NCBI RefSeq assembly: GCF_023703085.1
Contig: NZ_JAMQJY010000001.1
Span: 1,612,001-1,676,000 of the forward strand
DNA length: 64,000 bases
From: Alkalicoccobacillus plakortidis
GTDB taxonomy: Bacteria > Bacillota > Bacilli > Bacillales > Bacillaceae_D
Direction: 5' to 3'
The stretch's first letter is position 1; every line of letters begins with the position of its first letter. Positions 54,060 to 64,000 of the stretch are shown in pieces. Both the position numbers and the translations under genes were made by a program. Below the pieces are notes generated by a model that did no database searches, had not been told where the DNA came from, and saw nothing but the letters and a program-made list of their open reading frames with translations.

Positions 54060-55346
54060 TTAACGAGAAATCTGTCTGTCTACTTCTTCCATAGCTTTAT
54101 CCCATGCAGCATCAGGTTCTGCTGCTCCATCAGCGACTGTTCCAAGTGCATCCTGCATGATTGTGTTAATTGGAGCTGTCATTGGTGCGCGATAAACGTC
54201 TTTAACAAGAGTAGCTGCTTCAGCATAAATGGCTCCGATATCTTTACGGATAAAGAATTCATCATCAAGTTCTTTGATCGCAGGTTCGTCATAGATACCT
54301 GGTGTAGATGGGAAGTTCCCATTTTCTTCAAAGATCTCAAGTTGATTATCTGGAGACATTAACCATGTAATAAAATCATAAGCTTCTTGCGGGTGATCAC
54401 TTTGAGTTGGAACTGTTAAGAATGATCCTCCCCAGTTTCCAGAACCTTCAGGCATTAAAGAAATATCCCAAAGTCCTGAAGTATCAGGCGCGTCATTTTT
54501 AATGTTTTGAAGCATCCATGGTGGTAGGAATACTGTAGCAAAGTCTCCATTTGCAATTGCTGCGCCCCACTCAGGTGTTTGTCTTTCGATGTTCGCTTGA
54601 ATATCCATCGCTTCAATTGACTTATCCCAAGCTTTTAGGATCTGTGGACTTTCTTCAATGATTAGGGTGCCATCCGTTTCAAAATATTGTTTGTCTCCCT
54701 GTTCGCGAATAGCAGAGTACAAGTCAGCAACATCACTGAACATAAAGCTACCTGTTTCTTCTTTTAACTTTTGTCCTGCTTTGATATAGTCATCCCACGT
54801 GCCCAGTGCTTGAGACACTTCATCTGGATCTGTTGGTAGACCTGCTTCTTCAAACAAATCAACGCGATAAGCCATCGCCATTGGGCCTATATCTGTAGGA
54901 ATACCAATGACTGATCCATCATCAGAAGATGCTTGCTTCCATTTCCAATCAAGATAATCCCCTTCTAAATCAGCTGCTCCGTATTCAGACAAATCGTAAA
55001 ACATATCACTGCTCTCTTTAATTCTTTCAAGATAGCCTTCATCTACACCTGAAATATCTGGTGCACCAGATCCAGCTGCTAAAGCTGTAATTAAATTCTG
55101 ATGAGCATCTGCATACTCAGCCTCTTGAATATTAATCTTAATCCCTGGATTTTCTTCTTCATATTGCTTCGCCTTTTCAGCAAAACCCATTCCTGGCCAG
55201 AGCCACATTGTTAACGTAACGTCATCCCCACTTCCACTATCACTTCCGCCTCCACCAGAACTAGAACCTGACGAACACGCTGCCATAGCAGCAGCCATAC
55301 CAATGCTTCCAACAACCAGTAATGATTTGCGAGCAAAACGATTCAT
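54060..55346 (-). CDS. Sugar-binding lipoprotein of an ABC importer
   Basis: The 428-residue protein has a lipoprotein signal (basic start, hydrophobic helix, lipobox MAAC then a serine/glycine linker). The mature part shows TLMWLWPGMGFAEKAKQYE, APDISGVDEGYLERI and WGGSFLTVPTQSDHPQEAYD, typical of cluster B/CUT1 solute-binding proteins. It is the first gene of the transport operon after the promoter, with GGGGGAG before the ATG. It should capture an oligosaccharide for the hydrolase encoded downstream. Confidence 0.9.
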   Translation of the reverse strand: MNRFARKSLLVVGSIGMAAAMAACSSGSSSGGGGSDSGSGDDVTLTMWLWPGMGFAEKAKQYEEENPGIKINIQEAEYADAHQNLITALAAGSGAPDISGVDEGYLERIKESSDMFYDLSEYGAADLEGDYLDWKWKQASSDDGSVIGIPTDIGPMAMAYRVDLFEEAGLPTDPDEVSQALGTWDDYIKAGQKLKEETGSFMFSDVADLYSAIREQGDKQYFETDGTLIIEESPQILKAWDKSIEAMDIQANIERQTPEWGAAIANGDFATVFLPPWMLQNIKNDAPDTSGLWDISLMPEGSGNWGGSFLTVPTQSDHPQEAYDFITWLMSPDNQLEIFEENGNFPSTPGIYDEPAIKELDDEFFIRKDIGAIYAEAATLVKDVYRAPMTAPINTIMQDALGTVADGAAEPDAAWDKAMEEVDRQISR

Positions 55347-55401
55347 ACTAACTCCCCCTGAATTGTTATTATTGTTATTATTAAATGTTATTTATAGATA
55401 A

Positions 55402-55438
55402 AACATATCACTAGATTCATCAAATGTAAACGCTTAAT
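55402..55438 (-). promoter_or_regulatory. Promoter and LacI/CcpA-type operator of the sugar operon
   Basis: On the minus strand TTTACA, a 17-base spacer and TATGTT form a promoter toward the binding-protein gene. TGTAAACGCTTAAT (plus strand, 55425-55438) overlaps the -35 box and resembles a cre/LacI-family operator. The local LacI regulator and CcpA are the candidate binders. Confidence 0.6.
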
Positions 55439-55439
55439 T

Positions 55440-55477
55440 TATAAAAAAATAAAATCGGCAAGCTTTAGCTCACCGAT
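55440..55477 (-). terminator. Terminator of the LacI-family gene
   Basis: On the minus strand ATCGG ... CCGAT with an inner TGAGC-TAAA-GCTTG arm is followed by a T-rich run. It overlaps the end of the regulator gene. Confidence 0.6.
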
Positions 55478-56509
55478 CTCTTGGTATATCAACAGATTCT
55501 TTTAATAACATATCTCCTGAAATAAGTATTTTCTCAGGGGGATACTCATTATGGTTGATCCTCCAAACCAAACGATCCACTGCTCGTCGTCCGATCACTT
55601 GTTTCAATACTTGCACAGTCGTTAAAGCAGGAGTTCGCCCTTCTTCTTCGGCTAATAAGTCAAAACCAGTGACAGAGACATCCTGCGGACAGGTTAATCC
55701 ATTATCTTCAAGTAAATGAATAACCCGACGCGCTATATGGTCATTTGCACATACAAAAGCTGTTGGGAATGGAATTTTTTCTTTTTTCCACTTATCGAAC
55801 TTCCTCTGAATTTCAACTTCCATATCATCATCATATGTAATATCCATCAATACTGATTCGTGCTCTAAATCAGCATTTTCTATAACCGTTCTGAATCCAA
55901 TCCACCTGTCAAAAAAACTACGAGAATGCTTCAATTCCCCTACAAAAGTTAATTTTCGATGTCCTAGTCCAATTAGATGATCCGTGATTCTTTCAATACC
56001 ATTGCGATTATCCATAAAAATACTATCAGCACGCATAAGCTTATCTTCATGGTCAATCATAACAATCGGAAGACCGTATCCGGAAAGCGCTACAAGCCAT
56101 TGTTCATTTAATGTTCCAAGGCTGATGATCCCAATCAAATTGGTCACGTCCACCTTTTTAGATAGATCCATTTCACTTGTAATAACTACCATTCCAGCTT
56201 TTTTGATTGGATTCCTATCGAGACCCCCTGAAAAACTGAACCCCAGTATGTATAGGTGATACTTTGATATTGATAGTTAGGAAGAAAAACAAGAATATAG
56301 CCGTTTTCCACTTCTACCTTCTTATTTGCTTGATTTGAATTAGACAGATGACTCTCTTTTGAATACCCAAGTTGTTTTGCTGCAAATAAGATCTTCTGTC
56401 TTGTTGTTTCACTAACGCCTGGCTTGCCATTTAACGTTTTTGACACAACATATTTAGAAACCCCTACAGTATCTGCGATTACCTGCATGGTTATTTTTCG
56501 TTGTCCCAC
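55470..56509 (-). CDS. LacI-family transcription regulator; frame break in a run of A (56199-56204)
   Basis: The frame 56186-56509 carries the HTH (TMQVIADTVGVSKYVVSKTL, NGKPGVSETTRQKI) and the start of the sugar-binding core (GYILVFLPNYQYQ). It stops soon after QSKKLEW. The -1 frame continues as AGMVVITSEMDLSKKV with the rest of the periplasmic-binding-like core (FVCANDHIARRVI, VSVTGFDLLAEEEGRTPALT). The break lies in TCAAAAAAGCTGG; one more A gives KKAGMVVITS and a 346-residue protein. It should control the adjacent sugar operon. Loss of one A, or slippage on A AAA AAG, are the two explanations. Confidence 0.8.
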
Positions 56510-56589
56510 TGACCCACACCACCTGACATCCTACATTTTTGTTATCTTTGTTAGTATTATAGCAGTATTTTATGCATATTGCAGATTAA

Positions 56590-57537
56590 CTAAATAAATG
56601 GAATGATCAAATACAAAACAGGAATAAGTATAACGAGCATGGCCGTATTCACAATCCAATTTGAATTAGCCAGTTCCACATCTAATTGATAGAGCTGTGG
56701 AGGTACTAAAGCAGAGACTGCTGTTGGCATAGCTGACATAATTAGAACAACTTTAATGAGAAATCCATCATACAATTCCCCTAATCCTAACAATATAGCG
56801 AGAGTCACACTTATACATGGAACAAGTACACTCTTCATGATTGAAAGCGATAGACTCAGTTTAAGATGTTTTTTAACGGATGTCAGTTTCATTGAGAACC
56901 CTACTGGAATTAATAAAATGACTGCCGTTAATGGAACGAGCACTTGATTTAACTGACCATAGCCGGTAAATCGTTCCCACGGTGACACATTTAATAAACC
57001 TCCAACTACAACTGCACAAAAAGTAATCATAATAAATGGATCTCGAATAATGGCTCGCCATTTTGAATTGGAGCCTGCCGTCGACTGTGGTTGACCGTAA
57101 CTTTTGGCTACGGGATAACAAACGGTATAATAAAACAATTCTTCAAATAGTCTGAACATAACAACATACGCCAAGCTTTGCTCTCCTAACAAAAGAACAC
57201 AGAATAACGATCCAAACGTTCCTAAATTTAAAAACGATCCTGTTACAAACATCGAACCTGTCTGGACTCTAGACAGCTTATAGAACTTAGATAATAGGAT
57301 ACCTAATAAACCGCCTAGCATAATCGTTGCAATACCTAGAATAGGCAAATAAATAAGGCTACGATCTGTTAGCTCAGCATGCCAAAACGCTCCAATTAAT
57401 ATAATTGGATTTAGACCAAGTAGTACAAACCGAATACAAAATGTTAGAAATGAGCTAAGCGGAAACCAAGATGGAGTTAACTGTTTATTGGCTAGGTTTC
57501 GTAAGACACTTCCTAACAAGAGTCCTATTGCAATCAC
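56590..57537 (-). CDS. AEC-family membrane transporter
   Basis: The at least 315-residue protein has about ten membrane helices in the auxin-efflux-carrier/malonate permease pattern, with ILIGAFWHAELTDRS, GSFLNLGTFGSLFCVLLLGE and AMPTAVSALVPPQLYQLDVE. The true start may be upstream: AGGAGTGG stands six bases before an in-frame ATT that would add INQFLLAFS to complete the first helix. The substrate is unknown; relatives carry organic acids. Confidence 0.75.
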   Translation of the reverse strand: MIAIGLLLGSVLRNLANKQLTPSWFPLSSFLTFCIRFVLLGLNPIILIGAFWHAELTDRSLIYLPILGIATIMLGGLLGILLSKFYKLSRVQTGSMFVTGSFLNLGTFGSLFCVLLLGEQSLAYVVMFRLFEELFYYTVCYPVAKSYGQPQSTAGSNSKWRAIIRDPFIMITFCAVVVGGLLNVSPWERFTGYGQLNQVLVPLTAVILLIPVGFSMKLTSVKKHLKLSLSLSIMKSVLVPCISVTLAILLGLGELYDGFLIKVVLIMSAMPTAVSALVPPQLYQLDVELANSNWIVNTAMLVILIPVLYLIIPFI

Positions 57538-57636
57538 ACTAAAAGCAAGTAAAAATTGATTAATGCCTATCCACTCCTAATTATATATTAATTGTAACTA
57601 AAGTGATAAAATGGTTTCGAGAGGAGTTGATATCAT

Positions 57637-58164
57637 TTGAAGTCTGCCTTACTCATTCTGGATGTTCAAAATGGGTTTATTCAATCCGGCTCATTTGATA
57701 AAGCTTTACACAATATGGAAAGTCTTGCTACATATTTTAAAGAAAAAGATGAACCTGTTATTTTGACTAGACATATTGATCAAAATCCTAAAAGCCTTAT
57801 TCAAGATCAAACCTTTAATGGTGAGCTTTATGATACGTTTATACCTTATGCTGATGCGGTTTTTCATAAAAAACAACCAAGTGCCTTTAAGGAGACAGAT
57901 CTAGAAACCTATTTAAAAGTAAATAAAATAACAAACCTCATCATCACTGGCTTTAATGTTGAATATTGCTGCCTTTTTAATTCAATTATTGCACATGAAA
58001 AAGGATTCTCTGTTACGTTTATTGAAGATGCTTCTGCCACCGTTAACACGGATGAGACGTATGAGATGCCTGGTCTTGATATACGCGATTTTGTGGCCAC
58101 TGTACTGCATTGGTCTGGATGTATCCAAGTTGTGGATACTGAAGAATATATCCAACTACCATAA
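57637..58164 (+). CDS. Isochorismatase-family cysteine hydrolase
   Basis: The 175-residue protein has the catalytic triad: aspartate in LLILDVQNGFI, lysine in FHKKQPSAF and cysteine in GFNVEYCCLFNSI, with the family's cis-peptide region ahead of the cysteine. These enzymes hydrolyse amides or isochorismate-like substrates. The start is TTG 57637 with GAGAGGAG upstream. It stands alone on the plus strand and is followed by a terminator. Confidence 0.85.
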   Translation: MKSALLILDVQNGFIQSGSFDKALHNMESLATYFKEKDEPVILTRHIDQNPKSLIQDQTFNGELYDTFIPYADAVFHKKQPSAFKETDLETYLKVNKITNLIITGFNVEYCCLFNSIIAHEKGFSVTFIEDASATVNTDETYEMPGLDIRDFVATVLHWSGCIQVVDTEEYIQLP

Positions 58165-58207
58165 AGAAACCACTCCATTCATTCTACATGATTGGAGTGG
58201 TTTCTTT
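58163..58207. terminator. Bidirectional terminator between the hydrolase and secG
   Basis: A 15-base perfect inverted repeat, AAAGAAACCACTCCA and TGGAGTGGTTTCTTT, separates converging transcripts. Confidence 0.85.
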
Positions 58208-58217
58208 AGAGCATCTA

Positions 58218-58447
58218 TTATAAGAAATAACCAAGAGTGACAGATAAAATAAAGAATAGAACGGCCAATATGATGGTTGCTCTATGTAGTACAAGGTCAA
58301 CTCCTCTGGCTTTTTGTTTCCCTATTAATTGCTCAGCACCACCAGAAATCGCTCCGGATAAACAGCACTTTTACCTGACTGAAGCACAACAACAGTAATT
58401 AGAGAAATTGAAACGATAACCAGCAAAATCATCAACGTTAGTTGCAA
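58218..58447 (-). CDS. secG: SecG preprotein translocase subunit; one-base frame break near 58361-58366
   Basis: SecG is the small accessory subunit of the SecYEG channel. The translation [27 protein letters not shown] then [20 protein letters not shown] and a second helix ([20 protein letters not shown]) is unmistakable. The frame breaks at AGTGCTGTTTATCC, where AGTGCTGGTTTATCC gives [11 protein letters not shown]. This is the only loss among the GCTGG-type breaks. TTG 58447 after GGAGGTGG is the likely start, for 76 residues. It precedes eno in the usual Bacillus order (eno-secG). Confidence 0.85.
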
Positions 58448-58839
58448 AACATTCCACCTCCATGCACATCTTGCGCTAGTTTAAATCTACCATATAGACA
58501 GGGCTTAAGCAATGTTATAGATAGAAAAAGCTGAGAATTTTATTATCTTATATTCGTACAAGCCAAACGATACATCGATTCATCTTTCCAAACTTCTTTT
58601 ATATTTCCGCTTTATTCTACACAGCACAGATCATTTCCCGCGCAATATTTCATTTTCCGAGTATAGGTAGTGCTTTTGATCATATTTGACACCATAATTA
58701 GCTAATGAAGCTGTTACGTAGTGAAGGGAGTGTCGGTAAAAGAAGAACAGGAAAGAGTATGATTAATTGCTCTGCTACAGGAAGATCCTACTTTTAAAAA
58801 CAAAAATGCTAACGTTCCTGATTGGGGTTAATCACACCG

Positions 58840-58965
58840 CTACAGGAGAACCCTACGCACCCTCAAGCACGGCCTCAGCCCTTGAAGGGGAAGATCACCC
58901 CTTCAATGTCTTCGGACGCGTGCTGTCCCGCAGGAGTCTACGGATTCTCCTTCCGCTATTATTAG
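58840..58965. repeat. Structured dispersed-repeat-like element 1
   Basis: The segment runs from CGCTACAGGAGAACCCTACG to CGGATTCTCCTTCCGCT, whose ends are imperfect inverted repeats (GGAGAANCCNTA). It contains GCACGCGTCCGAAGACATTG (minus strand), a stretch seen widely in Bacillus intergenic regions. It is GC-rich compared with its AT-rich flanks, as expected for a transposed or RNA-structured repeat. Confidence 0.55.
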
Positions 58966-59524
58966 CTTAAACTCAAAACAACAACAAACATAAAAGACTT
59001 AAAAATTTAAAGACTTAAAGACTTAAAAAACTTATAGTAAGGAACGTTTACCCTTTTTGATTGTTTGAATCTATATAATATCTCTTACATAGCGCTAGAA
59101 CGAACAATTCACTTAATCATACAAGAGAAAAAACACAGCTGCATGAGCTTGAACAAACGATTATAGCTTTTTAGATAATTTGTTTTAAGTTTATTTGTAC
59201 TGATTTTCAAAAAATTTAATGCATCTGTATTGTGCAAAAGATGAATACAAATACCTGCAACAATACAATATTTAGAGTACTGAAAGGAAAGTTCTTAATA
59301 GTAAGTTGATTTCACATGAACCTCTGCAGGTATATGCGTCAACCTCATAAACCAGATTGGACAAATGATCTAACTCTGATAGTAAGGCTTTCACACCAGT
59401 CACATCAAGTGAAATCAATGGTAATCTACTATTTGTTTTTTCTTGTATAACTCTATATGACAAGTTAAATACTTTGTACTTTTCTTTTGCACTACAACTC
59501 TAACAAAAATTCAGACGCACTCAC

Positions 59525-59675
59525 CTAGCGGACGGAATGGGCAGGCCGACTCCAAGCGGGACTAAAGGGCAAGGTTGAAATGATTTGGCAAGCCAAATTA
59601 GGCGGGCGCCCTCCCGCGGAAAGCGTGCCGCCCATCCCGGTAGCGACGATTCTAAGGAATCCCCATTCCGCTAAC
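59525..59675. repeat. Structured dispersed-repeat-like element 2
   Basis: This GC-rich block has terminal inverted sequences AGCGGACGGAATGGG and CCCCATTCCGCT and internal hairpins such as ATTTGGCAAGCCAAAT. It has no long frame and resembles palindromic intergenic repeats of Bacillus. It lies 60 bases from the eno terminator. From 58448 to 59758 these two elements are the only features I can support; the rest is AT-rich and appears non-coding. Confidence 0.5.
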
Positions 59676-59688
59676 TTTAGCCTAATAC

Positions 59689-59727
59689 AAAAAAAACGAA
59701 CGACCCTAATTTATCAGGATCGTTCGT
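59689..59727 (-). terminator. Terminator of the glycolytic operon
   Basis: On the minus strand ACGAACGATCCT ... AGGGTCGTTCGT forms a 12-base stem with one mismatch, followed by eight T. It follows the eno stop. Confidence 0.85.
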
Positions 59728-59758
59728 CGTTTTGTTTGTTCATTTACAATTGTTCTAC

Positions 59759-63370
<3,612 letters not shown>

Positions 63371-63390
63371 TCATCACCTCTCGTAATTAA

Positions 63391-64000
63391 TTACTCTTTA
63401 TCTGAAAGGGCTACAACACCAGGAAGGTCTTTACCTTCCATAAACTCAAGTGATGCGCCACCACCAGTAGAGATATGACTCATTTTATCTGCTAATCCAA
63501 ACATTTCGACCGCAGCAGCAGAATCTCCACCACCAATAACAGAGTAAGTCTCTGTGCTATTCGCGAGTGCTTCAGCTACAGCCTTTGTTCCACCTGCAAA
63601 GGTCTCAAGTTCAAATACACCCATAGGACCGTTCCAGATTACAAGTGCAGAATCTGCAACAACACTCTTGTATGTATCTTGTGTTTTTGGACCAATGTCT
63701 AACGCTTCCCAATCAGCCGGAATTTCACTTATTGGAACAATGTTCGTGTTTGCATCGTTAGAGAAGTCATCAGACACGATAACATCCTCTGGCATGTAAA
63801 AGTTCACACCGTTCTTTTTCGCTTTTTCCATAAAGCTTTTAGCAAGCTCAATCTTATCTTCTTCTAATAAAGACTTCCCTACTTCATGACCAAGCGCTTT
63901 TACAAATGTATAAGCTAAACCTCCGCCAATGATTAGGTTATCGACTTTATCTAATAGGTGATCAATAACACCGATTTTATCTTTTACTTTTGCCCCACCA
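63391..64000 (-). CDS. pgk: Phosphoglycerate kinase, partial
   Basis: PGK makes ATP from 1,3-bisphosphoglycerate. The visible part covers the C-terminal nucleotide-binding half: [66 protein letters not shown] and [19 protein letters not shown], ending at 63391. The 5' end lies beyond the window. Gene order pgk-tpiA-gpmI-eno is the common Bacillus glycolytic operon. Confidence 0.95.
   Translation of the reverse strand, partial: GGAKVKDKIGVIDHLLDKVDNLIIGGGLAYTFVKALGHEVGKSLLEEDKIELAKSFMEKAKKNGVNFYMPEDVIVSDDFSNDANTNIVPISEIPADWEALDIGPKTQDTYKSVVADSALVIWNGPMGVFELETFAGGTKAVAEALANSTETYSVIGGGDSAAAVEMFGLADKMSHISTGGGASLEFMEGKDLPGVVALSDKE

Noticed and set aside
59272..59463. 63-residue minus-strand frame
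   Set aside because: No ribosome site, TTG start and no family resemblance; treated as non-coding.

Overview
This window comes from a low-GC Firmicute, most likely a Bacillaceae species. The evidence is the conserved host cluster pgk-tpiA-gpmI-eno-secG-est-rnr-smpB-ssrA, Bacillus-type Shine-Dalgarno sequences and a tmRNA tag read as GKENNNFAVAA. I cannot name the species.

Layout. (1) About 1-42,440 is a complete-looking HK97-fold siphovirus prophage integrated at the 3' end of the tmRNA gene. From right to left it contains a tyrosine integrase and CI-like repressor (plus strand), a divergent Cro-like gene and early genes, a RecT/Rad50-like/metallo-hydrolase recombination block, a cytosine methyltransferase, a DUF669 gene and a P4-type primase-helicase with an iteron/DnaA-box origin candidate. 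Next come ERCC4 nuclease and ArpU-like genes, a two-gene Kiwa (kwaB-kwaA) anti-phage cassette, HNH, a cos candidate, terminase, portal, ClpP-type protease, capsid, connectors, tail, tape measure, Dit, Tal, receptor-binding proteins, accessory genes, holin and endolysin. The left end (1-3408) is a cargo region: LytTR protein, zinc-ribbon/YidD/SieB-like operon, an SOS-type YolD gene and a DUF3800 gene. The distal attachment site is not visible and presumably lies left of the window. (2) 42,441-48,348 is host core: ssrA, smpB, rnr, est and two further enzyme genes. (3) 48,349-58,210 carries a 41-bp minisatellite, a carbohydrate operon (ABC importer, large clan-A glycoside hydrolase, LacI regulator), an AEC permease and an isochorismatase-like hydrolase; it splits the usual secG-est neighbourhood. 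(4) 58,218-64,000 is secG, two structured dispersed repeats, and the glycolytic operon eno-gpmI-tpiA-pgk (pgk partial).

Reading the frames shows an unusual global feature. Fifteen frameshifts fall at the same pentamer, GCTGG/CCAGC, almost all as a one-base gain to GCTTGG/CCAAGC. They hit the tape measure gene four times, a receptor-binding protein, portal, protease, a small early gene, a glycoside hydrolase three times, and the essential genes gpmI, tpiA (twice) and secG. Both strands and both prophage and host are affected, so translational recoding cannot explain it. Consensus error at a modified motif is the likeliest cause, and I annotate these genes as intact genes with a defect in the given sequence. 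Two more frameshifts (DUF3800 and LacI-family genes) look like a missing A in a run of A. The gpG/gpGT tail-chaperone frameshift is, by contrast, the expected programmed one.
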